Source of the DNA: Paracoccus sp. MC1862
Lineage (GTDB): Bacteria > Pseudomonadota > Alphaproteobacteria > Rhodobacterales > Rhodobacteraceae
Direction: 5' to 3'
Length of the DNA: 64,000 nt
Assembly: GCF_016617715.1 (NCBI RefSeq)
Contig: NZ_CP067225.1
Span: 2,796,001-2,860,000, forward strand
Part shown: piece by piece, positions 49,306 to 58,442 of the stretch
Numbering within the stretch: the stretch's first letter is position 1
Layout of the letters: each line of letters starts with the position of its first letter
Notes under the pieces: model-generated
Told to the model about the DNA's origin: nothing
Database searches by the model: none
The model's input: the letters and a program-made list of their open reading frames with translations, nothing else
Program-made: the position numbers and the translations under genes

Positions 49306-49785
49306 ATGGGTAAGGAAAACAATCCGCGCCGCGTGGCGGACAATGAGGCGATGGCGAAGACCAAGATGCTTCGCACCTCGCCGCAGAAGCTGAACCTCGT
49401 CGCCGCCATGATCCGCGGCAAGAAGGTGGAAAAGGCTCTGGCCGATCTCACCTTCTCGAAGCGCCGCATCGCGGGCGACGTGAAGAAATGCCTGCAGTCG
49501 GCCATCGCCAATGCCGAGAACAACCACAACCTGGACGTCGACCAACTGGTCGTCGCCGAAGCCTGGGTCGGCAAGAACATGGTGCTGAAGCGGGGCCGTC
49601 CGCGCGCCCGTGGCCGGTTCGGCAAGATCATGAAGCCGTTCTCGGAAATCACCATCATGGTGCGCGAGATCGACTCAGCGGCCGAGGCCGCGAAGAAGGC
49701 GGCGAAGTCGCAGAAGCGCACGGCGTCGAACCGTCAGGCCGAAGTCACCGCCACCCCCGAAGCCGCTGCCGAGGAGCTCGCGTAA
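49306..49785 (+). CDS. rplV: 50S ribosomal protein L22 with C-terminal extension
   Basis: A 159-residue L22. The core with [21 protein letters not shown] and the tunnel beta-hairpin [17 protein letters not shown] ends near residue 126. The remaining ~33 residues are Ala/Lys/Glu-rich ([14 protein letters not shown]...), longer than the ~110-residue E. coli protein. TAATG links it to rpsC. Confidence 0.97.
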   Translation: MGKENNPRRVADNEAMAKTKMLRTSPQKLNLVAAMIRGKKVEKALADLTFSKRRIAGDVKKCLQSAIANAENNHNLDVDQLVVAEAWVGKNMVLKRGRPRARGRFGKIMKPFSEITIMVREIDSAAEAAKKAAKSQKRTASNRQAEVTATPEAAAEELA

Positions 49786-50501
49786 TGGGTCAGAAGGTCA
49801 ATCCCATCGGGTTCCGCCTGCAGGTCAACCGCACTTGGGACAGCCGCTGGTTCGCCGAAAGCAAGGACTTCGGCAACCTGCTGCTCGAGGACGTCAAGAT
49901 CCGCGAGTTCATCCACGATGAAGCCAAGCAGGCCGGCGTCAGCCGTGTCATCATCGAGCGTCCGCATCGCAAGTGCCGCGTGACGATCCATGCCGCCCGT
50001 CCGGGCGTCATCATCGGCCGCAAGGGTGCCGACATCGAGACGCTGCGCAAGAAGCTGGCGAACTTCACCGACTCGGAACTGCACCTCAACATCGTCGAGG
50101 TCCGCAAGCCCGAGCTGGACGCCCAGCTCGTGGCCGAATCGATCGCCCAGCAGCTCGAACGCCGGGTGTCGTTCCGCCGCGCCATGAAGCGCGCGGTGCA
50201 GAACTCGATGCGCATGGGAGCGCTCGGCATCCGCGTCAACGTCGCCGGCCGCCTGGGCGGCGCCGAGATCGCGCGGACCGAATGGTATCGTGAGGGCCGG
50301 GTGCCGCTGCACACGCTGCGCGCCGACATGGACTATGCTTTGTCCGAAGCGAAGACCCCTTACGGGATCATCGGGGTCAAGGTCTGGGTCTTCAAGGGCG
50401 AGATCATGGAACACGACCCGCAGGCGCACGACCGCCGCGCCGCCGAGGCGCAGGAAGGTCCGGCATCTCGTGGTCCGCGCCGCGACCGCGACGCGCGCTG
50501 A
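49785..50501 (+). CDS. rpsC: 30S ribosomal protein S3
   Basis: A 238-residue S3 with the KH domain [12 protein letters not shown] (about 63-74) and the C-terminal [27 protein letters not shown] region. It helps form the mRNA entry site. The last ~20 residues are charged and low complexity. Confidence 0.98.
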   Translation: MGQKVNPIGFRLQVNRTWDSRWFAESKDFGNLLLEDVKIREFIHDEAKQAGVSRVIIERPHRKCRVTIHAARPGVIIGRKGADIETLRKKLANFTDSELHLNIVEVRKPELDAQLVAESIAQQLERRVSFRRAMKRAVQNSMRMGALGIRVNVAGRLGGAEIARTEWYREGRVPLHTLRADMDYALSEAKTPYGIIGVKVWVFKGEIMEHDPQAHDRRAAEAQEGPASRGPRRDRDAR

Positions 50502-50514
50502 GGAGTAGGGAACA

Positions 50515-50928
50515 ATGCTGCAACCGAAACGGACCAAGTTCCGCAAACAGCACAAGGGCCGCATCCACGGCGAGGCCAAGGGCGGGTTCAACCTGAACTT
50601 CGGCTCCTACGCGCTGAAGGCGACGGAACCCGAGCGCGTCACCGCGCGCCAGATCGAGGCGGCCCGCCGCGCGATCACCCGCCACATGAAGCGCCAGGGC
50701 CGCGTCTGGATCCGCATCTTCCCGGACGTGCCGGTGTCGTCGAAGCCGACCGAAGTGCGGATGGGCAAGGGCAAGGGCTCGGTCGATTTCTGGGCCGCCC
50801 GCGTCCACCCCGGTCGGATCATGTTCGAGATCGACGGCGTCGAGGACGAGGTGGCCCGCGAGGCGCTGCGCCTCGGCGCGATGAAGCTGCCGGTGCTTAG
50901 CCGGATCGTGCATCGCGAAGATTGGTGA
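50515..50928 (+). CDS. rplP: 50S ribosomal protein L16
   Basis: A 137-residue L16 ([19 protein letters not shown], then [21 protein letters not shown]) near the peptidyl-transferase centre. It is the last gene before the unusual 383-nt spacer; in most bacteria rpmC follows directly. Confidence 0.98.
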   Translation: MLQPKRTKFRKQHKGRIHGEAKGGFNLNFGSYALKATEPERVTARQIEAARRAITRHMKRQGRVWIRIFPDVPVSSKPTEVRMGKGKGSVDFWAARVHPGRIMFEIDGVEDEVAREALRLGAMKLPVLSRIVHREDW

Positions 50929-50930
50929 TC

Positions 50931-50960
50931 GGTGGTGTGAACCACGCACCCTGCGACTAC
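50931..50960 (-). repeat. REP-like GTAG element 3, degenerate
   Basis: On the minus strand this reads GTAG, 6 nt, then GGGTGCGTGGTTCACACCACC-like sequence, similar to element 2. The stem is imperfect. It starts 2 nt after the rplP stop. Confidence 0.45.
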
Positions 50961-50963
50961 GAG

Positions 50964-50993
50964 AAGCCCTGCCGGAAACGGCGGGGCTTTGCA
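50964..50993 (+). terminator. Terminator-like hairpin inside the S10-spc cluster
   Basis: An 11-bp stem (AAGCCCTGCCG/CGGCGGGGCTT, one T-G pair) with a GAAA tetraloop, followed by TGCATT. It lies 35 nt after rplP. The T-run is weak, so partial termination or 3'-end processing is as likely as a full stop. Confidence 0.65.
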
Positions 50994-51007
50994 TTGGAGG
51001 GACCAGG

Positions 51008-51175
51008 CTGGCGCTCAAGCTTGTTGCCGCTCTGCTGATCATGTCCGGCGCGGTGTGGATCTCAACATCGCGGCACGGCGAAGTTTCTGCGGACTGCCAA
51101 AACGCACAGAGCTCTGTGAATGACGATCCGCACGATCCGGTCTTTCTTGGCTGGCTTGCCTCCTGCGCGAAATAG
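51008..51175 (+). CDS. Small exported protein between rplP and rpmC, possible CTG start
   Basis: A 55-residue reading frame, with no ATG/GTG/TTG at its beginning. GGAGGG stands 7 nt before a CTG at 51008. The product starts with a classic signal-like helix ([17 protein letters not shown]), then a short polar part with two cysteines (SADCQ near residue 32 and the C-terminal SCAK), which could form a disulfide. No family recognised. If CTG is not used, the ATG at 51041 would remove most of the signal. The rest of the 383-nt spacer (51176-51311) shows a TTTGC/GCAAA inverted repeat near 51195-51216 and the rpmC ribosome site AAAGGAAC; nothing else is apparent. Confidence 0.4.
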   Translation: MALKLVAALLIMSGAVWISTSRHGEVSADCQNAQSSVNDDPHDPVFLGWLASCAK

Positions 51176-51311
51176 CACAGGTCCGGGGCGCATCTTTGCT
51201 TGCCGCCAAGGCAAATATCGCGTATGCGCAGGCCTTCATCTCGAACTCCACCGGGAATCAGGGTGGCCCAGGCGACTGGGGCCTTCCGGTGATGTTGAAA
51301 GGAACGGGCGC

Positions 51312-51518
51312 ATGAAAGCGCAGGAACTGAAAGACAAGACGCCCGAGCAGCTGCGCGAGCAGCTGGTCGCGCTGAAGAAGGAGGCGTTCAACCTCCGCTT
51401 CCAGCAGGCCACCGGACAGATTGAATCGACCGCCCGGATGCGCACCGTCCGCAAGGACGTGGCCCGCGTGCTGACCGTCATGAACCAGAAGGCCGCCGAC
51501 GCGGCCGCGTCGAACTGA
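51312..51518 (+). CDS. rpmC: 50S ribosomal protein L29
   Basis: A 68-residue L29, two helices: [30 protein letters not shown] and the [20 protein letters not shown] segment. AAAGGAAC precedes the ATG. It restarts the ribosomal series after the spacer; rpsQ follows 10 nt later. Confidence 0.97.
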   Translation: MKAQELKDKTPEQLREQLVALKKEAFNLRFQQATGQIESTARMRTVRKDVARVLTVMNQKAADAAASN

Positions 51519-51528
51519 GGAGCGGCCC

Positions 51529-51786
51529 ATGCCCAAACGCATCCTGCAAGGCCGCGTTACCAGCGACAAGAACGAACAGACCGTCACCGTTCTGGTCGAG
51601 CGCCGTTTCAAGCACCCCGTGCTGCACAAGATCGTCCGCTCGTCCAAGAAGTACCGGGCGCATGACGCCAACAACACCTACAAGGTCGGCGATACCGTGC
51701 GCATCATCGAATGCGCGCCGATGTCCAAGACCAAGCGCTGGACCGTCCTCATGAACGAGACGGCAGCCGAGGCCGTTCAGGCCTGA
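51529..51786 (+). CDS. rpsQ: 30S ribosomal protein S17
   Basis: An 85-residue S17 with the OB-fold pattern [22 protein letters not shown] and [15 protein letters not shown]. The 87-nt gap to rplN can form two G/C hairpins (51793-51812 and 51830-51858). Confidence 0.97.
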   Translation: MPKRILQGRVTSDKNEQTVTVLVERRFKHPVLHKIVRSSKKYRAHDANNTYKVGDTVRIIECAPMSKTKRWTVLMNETAAEAVQA

Positions 51787-51873
51787 GGAACAACGGCGGG
51801 CCGCCCGGCCCGTTGATATAGCGAAACCCTGGGGCCGGGACTGCAACCGGTCCCCAAAGGTCGGGAGCAAACC

Positions 51874-52242
51874 ATGATCCAGATGCAGACCAACCTGGAT
51901 GTTGCTGACAACTCCGGCGCTCGCCGGGTGCAGTGCATCAAGGTTCTGGGCGGATCGCACCGGCGCTATGCGTCGGTCGGCGACATCATCGTCGTCTCCG
52001 TCAAGGAAGCCATTCCGCGCGGCCGCGTGAAGAAGGGCGACGTCCGCAAGGCCGTCGTCGTGCGCACCGCCAAGGAAGTGAAGCGCCAGGACGGCACCTC
52101 GATCCGTTTCGACGCGAATGCCGCCGTCATCCTGAACAACCAGGGCGAACCGGTCGGCACCCGCATCTTCGGGCCGGTCGTGCGCGAGCTGCGCGCCAAG
52201 AACTTCATGAAGATCATCTCGCTTGCGCCGGAGGTGCTGTAA
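51874..52242 (+). CDS. rplN: 50S ribosomal protein L14
   Basis: A 122-residue L14 ([21 protein letters not shown], then [20 protein letters not shown]). It forms intersubunit bridge B8. GGTCGGGAG precedes the ATG; its stop shares a base with rplX (TAATG). Confidence 0.98.
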   Translation: MIQMQTNLDVADNSGARRVQCIKVLGGSHRRYASVGDIIVVSVKEAIPRGRVKKGDVRKAVVVRTAKEVKRQDGTSIRFDANAAVILNNQGEPVGTRIFGPVVRELRAKNFMKIISLAPEVL

Positions 52243-52547
52243 TGGCCGCCAAGCTCAAGAAGGGTGACCGCGTCGTCGTTCTGGCCGGCAAGGACAAGGG
52301 AAAGACCGGCGAGATCACGCAGGTGATGCCCAAGGACAACAAGGCGGTCGTGGACGGCGTGAACATCGTGCTGCGCCACACCCGCCAGTCGCAGACCTCG
52401 CCCGGCGGCCGCGTTCCAAAGAACATGCCGATCGACCTGTCGAACCTCGCGCTGACGGACGCCAACGGCAAACCGACCCGCGTCGGCTTCCGCATGGAAG
52501 GCGACCGCAAGGTCCGCTTCGCCAAGACCACGGGAGACGTGATCTGA
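52242..52547 (+). CDS. rplX: 50S ribosomal protein L24
   Basis: A 101-residue L24 with the KOW motif [20 protein letters not shown] near the N terminus. It starts early 50S assembly. It overlaps rplN and rplE by one base each. Confidence 0.97.
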   Translation: MAAKLKKGDRVVVLAGKDKGKTGEITQVMPKDNKAVVDGVNIVLRHTRQSQTSPGGRVPKNMPIDLSNLALTDANGKPTRVGFRMEGDRKVRFAKTTGDVI

Positions 52548-53107
52548 TGCTGGATCAAGCGACCTATACCCCGCGGCTCAAGGCGGAATACCGCGACCGC
52601 ATCCGTGCCGCTCTGAAGGAAGAGTTCGGCTACAAGAACGACATGCAGATCCCGCGCCTGGACAAGATCGTCCTGAACATGGGCGTGGGCGAGGCGGTCA
52701 AGGACACCAAGAAGGTCAAGCAGGCCGCCGAGGAACTGTCCCTGATCGCCGGCCAGAAGGCCGTCATCACCCATGCCAAGAAGTCGATCGCCGGCTTCCG
52801 CGTGCGGGAAGAAATGCCTCTGGGCTGCAAGGTCACGCTGCGCGGCGACCGCATGTATGAATTCTTGGACCGCCTGATCAACATCGCGCTGCCCCGCGTC
52901 CGCGACTTCCGCGGCGTCAAGGGTTCGTCGTTTGACGGCCGCGGCAACTATGCCATGGGTCTCAAGGAACAGATCGTGTTCCCCGAGATCGAGTTCGACA
53001 AGGTCGACGAAGTGCTGGGGATGGACATCATCATCACCACCAATGCGAAGACCGATGCCGAGGCGAAGGCGCTGCTGAAGCACTTCAACATGCCGTTCAA
53101 CAGCTGA
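52547..53107 (+). CDS. rplE: 50S ribosomal protein L5
   Basis: A 186-residue L5, which binds 5S r[22 protein letters not shown] and the GYKVTLRG-like [19 protein letters not shown] block are typical. It is coupled to rplX (TGATG). In E. coli the S8 repressor site lies near this start. Confidence 0.98.
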   Translation: MLDQATYTPRLKAEYRDRIRAALKEEFGYKNDMQIPRLDKIVLNMGVGEAVKDTKKVKQAAEELSLIAGQKAVITHAKKSIAGFRVREEMPLGCKVTLRGDRMYEFLDRLINIALPRVRDFRGVKGSSFDGRGNYAMGLKEQIVFPEIEFDKVDEVLGMDIIITTNAKTDAEAKALLKHFNMPFNS

Positions 53108-53126
53108 TCGCGCGAGGAAGAACGAT

Positions 53127-53432
53127 ATGGCAAAGAAATCCATGATCGAACGTCAGAAGAAGCGCGAGCGGATGGTGGCCCAGTATGCCCCCAAGCGCGC
53201 GGCTCTGAACGAAATCATCAACGACCAGTCGAAACCGATGGAAGAGCGCTTCAAGGCCACGCTGAAGCTGGCCGAGCTGCCGCGCAACTCATCGCCGACC
53301 CGGCTGAAGAACCGCTGCGAACTGACGGGCCGCCCGCGCGCCTATTATCGCAAGCTGAAGGTATCGCGGATCATGCTGCGCGAACTCGGTTCGTTCGGCC
53401 AGATCCCCGGCCTCGTGAAGTCGAGCTGGTAA
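53127..53432 (+). CDS. rpsN: 30S ribosomal protein S14, zinc-free form
   Basis: A 101-residue S14 of the long, zinc-independent type: only one cysteine ([15 protein letters not shown]), no C-x2-C pair. It starts 19 nt after rplE. Confidence 0.97.
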   Translation: MAKKSMIERQKKRERMVAQYAPKRAALNEIINDQSKPMEERFKATLKLAELPRNSSPTRLKNRCELTGRPRAYYRKLKVSRIMLRELGSFGQIPGLVKSSW

Positions 53433-53445
53433 GGGAGAGGCACAG

Positions 53446-53844
53446 ATGTCGATGAACGATCCGCTCGGCGATATGCTGACCCGCATCCGCAACGCTCAGA
53501 TGCGCGGGAAATCCACCGTCCGCACCCCGGCCAGCAAGCTGCGCGCCTGGGTCCTGGATGTGCTGAAGGCCGAGGGCTACATCCGCGGCTATGAAGAGGT
53601 GACGACCGACGCCGGTCACACCGAAATCGAGATCAGCCTGAAATACTACGAGGGCACCCCGGTGATCCGCGAGTTGGCTCGCGTCTCCAAGCCTGGCCGC
53701 CGCGTCTATGCCGGCGCCAAGGCCCTGCCGCAGGTCCGCAACGGCCTCGGCGTCTCGATCGTGTCCACGCCCAAGGGCGTCATGACGGATGCAGCGGCTC
53801 GCAACGCCAATGTCGGCGGCGAAGTCCTCTGCACCGTGTTCTAA
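53446..53844 (+). CDS. rpsH: 30S ribosomal protein S8
   Basis: A 132-residue S8 ([20 protein letters not shown], and [20 protein letters not shown] at the RNA-binding C terminus). In E. coli it represses the spc operon. It lies 13 nt from rpsN. Confidence 0.98.
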   Translation: MSMNDPLGDMLTRIRNAQMRGKSTVRTPASKLRAWVLDVLKAEGYIRGYEEVTTDAGHTEIEISLKYYEGTPVIRELARVSKPGRRVYAGAKALPQVRNGLGVSIVSTPKGVMTDAAARNANVGGEVLCTVF

Positions 53845-53856
53845 AGGGGGGGCAGG

Positions 53857-54390
53857 ATGTCTCGGATTGGTAAGAAGCCGGTCGAACTGCCCTCGGGCGT
53901 GACGGCCGAAGTCAGGGGCCAGACCATCTCGGTCAAGGGTCCCAAAGGCACGCGGACCTTCACCGCGACGGATGACGTGGACCTGGTCCTGGACGGCAGC
54001 ACCGTTTCGGTGAAGCCGCGCGGGCTGTCCAAGCGCGCCCGCCAGCAGTGGGGGATGTCGCGGTCGATGGTGGAAAACCTCGTCACCGGCGTGACCACGG
54101 GCTTCAAGCGCGAGCTTGAGATCCAGGGCGTCGGCTACCGGGCCTCGATGCAGGGCAAGACCCTGAAGCTGGCGCTCGGCTACAGCCACGACGTCATCTT
54201 CGAGGCGCCGGAAGGCGTCTCGGTGAACGCGCCGAAGCAGACGGAGATCGTGGTCGAGGGCATCGACCAGCAGGTCGTCGGCCAGGTCGCCGCCAACATC
54301 CGCGGATGGCGGAAACCCGAGCCCTACAAGGGCAAGGGCATCCGCTACAAGGGTGAGCAGGTCTTCCGCAAGGAAGGCAAGAAGAAGTAA
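53857..54390 (+). CDS. rplF: 50S ribosomal protein L6
   Basis: A 177-residue L6 with duplicated folds and the C-terminal signature [16 protein letters not shown]. It binds near the sarcin-ricin loop. GGGGGG precedes the start. Confidence 0.98.
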   Translation: MSRIGKKPVELPSGVTAEVRGQTISVKGPKGTRTFTATDDVDLVLDGSTVSVKPRGLSKRARQQWGMSRSMVENLVTGVTTGFKRELEIQGVGYRASMQGKTLKLALGYSHDVIFEAPEGVSVNAPKQTEIVVEGIDQQVVGQVAANIRGWRKPEPYKGKGIRYKGEQVFRKEGKKK

Positions 54391-54401
54391 GGATCGCGCA
54401 A

Positions 54402-54761
54402 ATGGCACTGAACAAGAGAGAGCTGTTCCAGAAGCGCCGCCTGCGCGTTCGGAACAAACTGCGCGAGATGTCCGCTGGACGTCCGCGCCTGTCCGTCCAC
54501 CGCTCGTCGAAGAACATCAGCGTCCAGCTGATCGACGACGCGCAGGGCGTGACGCTGGCTTCCGCCTCGACCCTGGAAAAGGATCTGGGCTTGGTCGGCA
54601 AGAACAACGTCGAGGCTGCGGCCAAGATCGGCGCGGCCATCGCGGAACGCGCGAAGGCGAATGGTGTCGAGGCGGTCGTGTTCGATCGCGGCGGCTTCCT
54701 GTTCCACGGCAAGATCAAGGCGCTTGCCGACGCGGCCCGCGAAGGCGGTCTGAAGTTCTAA
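54402..54761 (+). CDS. rplR: 50S ribosomal protein L18
   Basis: A 119-residue L18 that binds 5S r[23 protein letters not shown] and [23 protein letters not shown] are typical. It is followed by a 107-nt structured spacer before rpsE. Confidence 0.97.
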   Translation: MALNKRELFQKRRLRVRNKLREMSAGRPRLSVHRSSKNISVQLIDDAQGVTLASASTLEKDLGLVGKNNVEAAAKIGAAIAERAKANGVEAVVFDRGGFLFHGKIKALADAAREGGLKF

Positions 54762-54769
54762 GCGACTGC

Positions 54770-54822
54770 GGGTGGCGGTGACGCCACCCCGATGATCCGG
54801 GAGCCCTTCGGCTCACCTGGAT
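54770..54822 (+). promoter_or_regulatory. Tandem hairpins between rplR and rpsE
   Basis: GGGTGGCG-GTGA-CGCCACCC (54770-54789) is a perfect 8-bp stem with a tetraloop. It is followed by a nested hairpin GATCC...GAGCC-CTTC-GGCTC...GGATC (54793-54822). No T-run follows. They may stabilise ends or regulate rpsE; function unknown. Confidence 0.45.
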
Positions 54823-54868
54823 CGGATCAACCGGCGCGGACCCTGCGCCAGAATGCAAGGGATGCCTC

Positions 54869-55462
54869 ATGGCAGAACGTGATAACCGCGGGGGTCGCCG
54901 CGACGACCGCCGGGACCGGGACGAAACCCCGGAATTCGCCGATCGTCTGGTTGCGATCAACCGCGTGTCGAAGACCGTCAAGGGCGGCAAGCGCTTCGGC
55001 TTCGCCGCACTGGTCGTCGTCGGTGACCAGCGGGGCCGCGTCGGCTTCGGCAAGGGCAAGGCCAAGGAAGTGCCGGAAGCCATCCGCAAGGCGACCGAGC
55101 AGGCCAAGCGCGGTCTGATCCGCGTGCCGCTGCGCGACGGCCGCACGCTGCACCACGACATCGAGGGCCGCCACGGCGCGGGCCGCGTCGTGATGCGGAC
55201 GGCCGTTCCGGGGACCGGCATCATCGCCGGCGGCCCGATGCGGGCCGTCTTCGAGATGCTGGGCGTGCAGGACGTCGTGGCCAAGTCGCTGGGGTCGCAG
55301 AACCCCTACAACATGATCCGCGCCACCCTCGACGGCCTGAAAGCCGAGGCCTCGCCACGTTCGGTGGCGCAGCGCCGCGGCAAGAAGGTCGCCGAGATCC
55401 TGCCCTCGCAGGACGCGAAACCCGCCCAAGCCGAGGCCGAACCGGCCATGGCCGAAGCCTGA
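54869..55462 (+). CDS. rpsE: 30S ribosomal protein S5
   Basis: A 197-residue S5 with the RNA-binding domain [21 protein letters not shown] and [20 protein letters not shown]. It has a charged N-terminal extension (about 25 residues) and an Ala/Glu-rich tail. rpmD follows 11 nt later. Confidence 0.98.
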   Translation: MAERDNRGGRRDDRRDRDETPEFADRLVAINRVSKTVKGGKRFGFAALVVVGDQRGRVGFGKGKAKEVPEAIRKATEQAKRGLIRVPLRDGRTLHHDIEGRHGAGRVVMRTAVPGTGIIAGGPMRAVFEMLGVQDVVAKSLGSQNPYNMIRATLDGLKAEASPRSVAQRRGKKVAEILPSQDAKPAQAEAEPAMAEA

Positions 55463-55473
55463 GGAGAAGCGAG

Positions 55474-55659
55474 ATGGCAACCATCGTCGTCAAGCAGATC
55501 GGCTCGCCGATCCGCCGTCCCAAGGAACAGCGCGCGACGCTGAAGGGTCTTGGGCTGAACAAGATGCACCGCACCCGCGAATTGGAGGACACCCCTGCGA
55601 TCCGCGGCATGGTGAACGCGATCCCGCATCTGGCGAAGATCGTCGAGGAAAAGAACTGA
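55474..55659 (+). CDS. rpmD: 50S ribosomal protein L30
   Basis: A 61-residue L30 ([27 protein letters not shown]). In E. coli rplO and secY follow directly; here the cluster ends with a terminator 5 nt downstream, so those genes must be elsewhere. Confidence 0.97.
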   Translation: MATIVVKQIGSPIRRPKEQRATLKGLGLNKMHRTRELEDTPAIRGMVNAIPHLAKIVEEKN

Positions 55660-55664
55660 TCGAC

Positions 55665-55692
55665 AAGGCCGGGGTTTGCCCCGGCCTTTTCC
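55665..55692 (+). terminator. Terminator after rpmD
   Basis: A perfect 10-bp stem (AAGGCCGGGG/CCCCGGCCTT) with a TTTG loop, followed by TTCC, directly behind rpmD. Confidence 0.85.
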
Positions 55693-55774
55693 TTTGATCG
55701 CGGGGTCTTACCCCGAGGACAAGGGAACCGATCCCCGGGGTTCCGGCGTTTCGCCACAGCAAAGGAGAAATGCC

Positions 55775-56062
55775 ATGCGCCACCTGAGCCTTTTCGCCGT
55801 CCTTGGCGGCACTGCAGTCCTTGCGGCCTGCGCCCAGCCAGCCTCGACCACCACGATCATCGTGCCCCCGGCGGCGACCGAGTGCACCGCCGCCGACTAC
55901 CAGTCCTATATCGGGCAGCAGTCGCCGGCGATCACCCTGCCGCCTGGCACCGAGTTCCGCCATTATCGCAGCGGCGAGGCCGTCGCCACGGATGTGAACC
56001 CGGCGCGGCTGAACTTCGAATATGACCGCAGCGGCCGCCTGGTCGGCGTGACCTGCGGCTGA
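55775..56062 (+). CDS. I78-family peptidase-inhibitor-like lipoprotein
   Basis: A 95-residue lipoprotein with a signal peptide and lipobox LAAC (C19). The mature part fits the I78 inhibitor family: ECTAADYQSYIGQ (C37), PPGTEFRHY, then RLNFEYDRSGRLVGVTCG with a second cysteine (C94), the expected disulfide pair. Such proteins inhibit serine peptidases of the subtilisin type in the periplasm. AAAGGAGAAA precedes the ATG, so it has its own translation start, separate from rpmD. Confidence 0.78.
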   Translation: MRHLSLFAVLGGTAVLAACAQPASTTTIIVPPAATECTAADYQSYIGQQSPAITLPPGTEFRHYRSGEAVATDVNPARLNFEYDRSGRLVGVTCG

Positions 56063-56071
56063 CCCGAAAGC

Positions 56072-56099
56072 AAACGCCCCGACACTGCCGGGGCGTTTT
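56072..56099. terminator. Bidirectional terminator between the I78 lipoprotein and prx genes
   Basis: A perfect 10-bp stem (AAACGCCCCG/CGGGGCGTTT) flanked by A- and T-rich ends, lying between two convergent stops (56062 and 56105). Confidence 0.8.
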
Positions 56100-56104
56100 C
56101 CCAT

Positions 56105-56761
56105 TCAGCGCCGGGGCTGCGCCACATAGCGCAGATAGGGCAGGGTCTTGGTGAGTTTGCCGAAGCGTTCTTCGGCCTGCTCGTCGTTCAGCGACAGGGC
56201 CACGATCACGTCCTCGCCCGGGTTCCAGTTGGCGGGGGTCGAGATCGGCACCCCGTCCGTCGCCTGCACCGCGTCCAGCGCCCGCAGGATTTCCGCAAAG
56301 TTGCGCCCCACCGACATCGGGTAGGTCATCGTCAGCCGCACCCGTCTGTCCGGCCCGATGATGAAGACGCTGCGGACCGTCGCGGTATCCGCCGGCGTGC
56401 GGTCGTCAGGCAGCGAGGCATCCGCGGGGAACATGTCGTAAAGCTTGGCAATGGTCAGCGAGGTGTCGTCCGCCATCGCGAAATTCGCGGGGCAGCCCGC
56501 GACCGCCTCGATGTCGCGCTTCCATTTGCCGTGGTCTTCCAGGCTGTCCACCGACACGCCCAGGACCTTGGTGTTGCGCTTCTCGAATTCAGGCACCAGT
56601 TGCGCCACGACGCCGAATTCGGTCGTGCAGACGGGGGTGAAGTCGCGCGGATGGCTGAAGATGATCGCGTAGCTGTCGCCCATCCAGTCATGGAAGCGGA
56701 TCTCGCCCTCGGTCGTCCGGGCGGTGAAGTCGGGGGCGATGTCGTTGATGCGCAGGGCCAT
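56105..56761 (-). CDS. 1-Cys peroxiredoxin (Prx6 type)
   Basis: A 218-residue peroxiredoxin. The peroxidatic cysteine is C45 in SHPRDFTPVCTTE, and the long C-terminal domain with STPANWNPGEDVIV is typical of the Prx6/1-Cys group. It reduces H2O2 and alkyl hydroperoxides. The ATG at 56761 has AAGGAG upstream. It is divergent from the aldehyde dehydrogenase; the 190-nt spacer should hold both promoters. Confidence 0.92.
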   Translation of the reverse strand: MALRINDIAPDFTARTTEGEIRFHDWMGDSYAIIFSHPRDFTPVCTTEFGVVAQLVPEFEKRNTKVLGVSVDSLEDHGKWKRDIEAVAGCPANFAMADDTSLTIAKLYDMFPADASLPDDRTPADTATVRSVFIIGPDRRVRLTMTYPMSVGRNFAEILRALDAVQATDGVPISTPANWNPGEDVIVALSLNDEQAEERFGKLTKTLPYLRYVAQPRR

Positions 56762-56951
56762 GGGATGCTCCTTCAAAGCGGCAGGTTGTCGCAGAGATAA
56801 GCCCTTGCCGGTAAAATGCCACTGGGCGCGTGAAGGACTCGCCTGCGGAACGCCGGCCGAATCAATCAGATCGTCAGCCTTGCCAACCTTGCGCCGGGAA
56901 TGACCGGGTGCAACGCTGTGGCCCGACAACAAGCCGGCAAGGGAGAGCGAC

Positions 56952-58403
56952 ATGGCCGAACTGGCAGACAAGCGGAAATTCTACATCGATGGCGCTTGGG
57001 TGGACCCCGCCGGGGCTCAGGACCTTGAGGTGATCGACCCGACGACCGAGGAGCCTTTTGCCGTCATTTCGCTGGGCGGGCAGGCAGATACCGACCGCGC
57101 CGTGGCGGCGGCCAAGGCCGCGCAGCCGGGCTGGGCGGCGACGCCCCCGGCCGAGCGGCTGGGTTTCGCCGAGCGGCTGCTGGAAATCTACAAGCGCCGC
57201 AACGACGACGTGGCCCATGCCATGACCTGCGAGATGGGCGCCCCCACCGACATGTCGAAGGGCGACCAGGCCGAGTCTGGCTCGTTCCATATCGAGACCT
57301 TCATCAACAGCTTCCGCGACTTCGAGTTCATCCGGCCCCTTGGCTCCCACGCCCCCACCAGCATGGTCGCGTGGGAGCCTGTCGGCGTCGTGGCCCTCAT
57401 CACCCCCTGGAACTGGCCGATGAACCAGGTCACGCTGAAGGTGATCCCGGCGATCCTGGCGGGCAACAGCGTCGTGCTGAAGCCCTCGGAAATCTCCCCG
57501 ATCTCGTCCATGGTCTTTGCCGAGATGATCCACGAGGCCGGGCTGCCCCCCGGCGTCTTCAATCTGGTGAACGGCGACGGCGCGGGCGTGGGCACGCAAC
57601 TGTCCACGCATCCGGACGTGGACATGGTGTCCTTCACCGGCTCGACCCGCGCGGGCATCGCCATCACCAAGGCGGCGGCGGATTCGCTGAAGAAGGTGGC
57701 GCTGGAACTGGGCGGCAAGGGCGCGAACGTGGTCTTCGCCGATGCCGACGAGAAGGCGGTGACGCGCGGGACGCGGCATGTCTTCTACAACTCGGGGCAG
57801 TCCTGCAACGCGCCAACCCGGATGCTGGTCGAGCGGTCCTTCTACGAGCAGGCGGTCGAAGCCGCCGCTCGCGTGGCCGAGGAAACCACCGTCGGCAGCG
57901 CGCATGAAGCGGGCAAGCATATTGGCCCCGTGGTCAGCAAGCAGCAGTGGGAAAAGATCCAGGGGTTGATCCAGACCGGCATCGACGAGGGCGCGCGGCT
58001 GGTCGCCGGCGGCCCCGGCCTGCCCGAAGGCGTCAACCGCGGCTATTTCGTCCGTCCCACGGTCTTTGCGGATGTGACCCGCGACATGACCATCTTCCGG
58101 CAGGAGATCTTCGGCCCCGTGCTGTCGATCACCCCCTTCGACAGTGAGGAGGAAGCCGTCGAATTGGCCAACGACACGATCTACGGGCTGACCAACTACG
58201 TCCAGACGCAGGACGGCGCCCGCCGGAACCGGCTGGCCCGGCAGCTCAAGGCCGGGATGATCGAGACGAACGGCGTGAACCGCGGCCGGGGTTCCGCCTT
58301 CGGCGGGGTCAAGGCCTCGGGGCGCGCCCGCGAGGGCGGGGTCTGGGGGCTGGAGGAGTTCATGGACTCCAAGCAGATCTCGGGCTGGGACAACGACGCC
58401 TGA
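56952..58403 (+). CDS. Aldehyde dehydrogenase, NAD(P)+-dependent
   Basis: A 483-residue ALDH-superfamily enzyme. The catalytic cysteine C285 (NSGQSCNAPTRM) and general base E252 (LELGGKGANVV) are in place, as are the cofactor segments TPWNWP and FTGSTRAG. It oxidises aldehydes to acids; the substrate is not evident. It is convergent with the acyl-CoA ligase gene, with a terminator between them. Confidence 0.93.
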   Translation: MAELADKRKFYIDGAWVDPAGAQDLEVIDPTTEEPFAVISLGGQADTDRAVAAAKAAQPGWAATPPAERLGFAERLLEIYKRRNDDVAHAMTCEMGAPTDMSKGDQAESGSFHIETFINSFRDFEFIRPLGSHAPTSMVAWEPVGVVALITPWNWPMNQVTLKVIPAILAGNSVVLKPSEISPISSMVFAEMIHEAGLPPGVFNLVNGDGAGVGTQLSTHPDVDMVSFTGSTRAGIAITKAAADSLKKVALELGGKGANVVFADADEKAVTRGTRHVFYNSGQSCNAPTRMLVERSFYEQAVEAAARVAEETTVGSAHEAGKHIGPVVSKQQWEKIQGLIQTGIDEGARLVAGGPGLPEGVNRGYFVRPTVFADVTRDMTIFRQEIFGPVLSITPFDSEEEAVELANDTIYGLTNYVQTQDGARRNRLARQLKAGMIETNGVNRGRGSAFGGVKASGRAREGGVWGLEEFMDSKQISGWDNDA

Positions 58404-58414
58404 CCCGGACATGG

Positions 58415-58437
58415 AGGGCGCCCCGCAGGGCGCCCTT
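58415..58437. terminator. Bidirectional terminator between ALDH and acyl-CoA ligase
   Basis: A perfect 8-bp stem GGGCGCCC/GGGCGCCC with a CGCA loop, between convergent stops at 58403 and 58443. Confidence 0.65.
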
Positions 58438-58442
58438 ACGGC

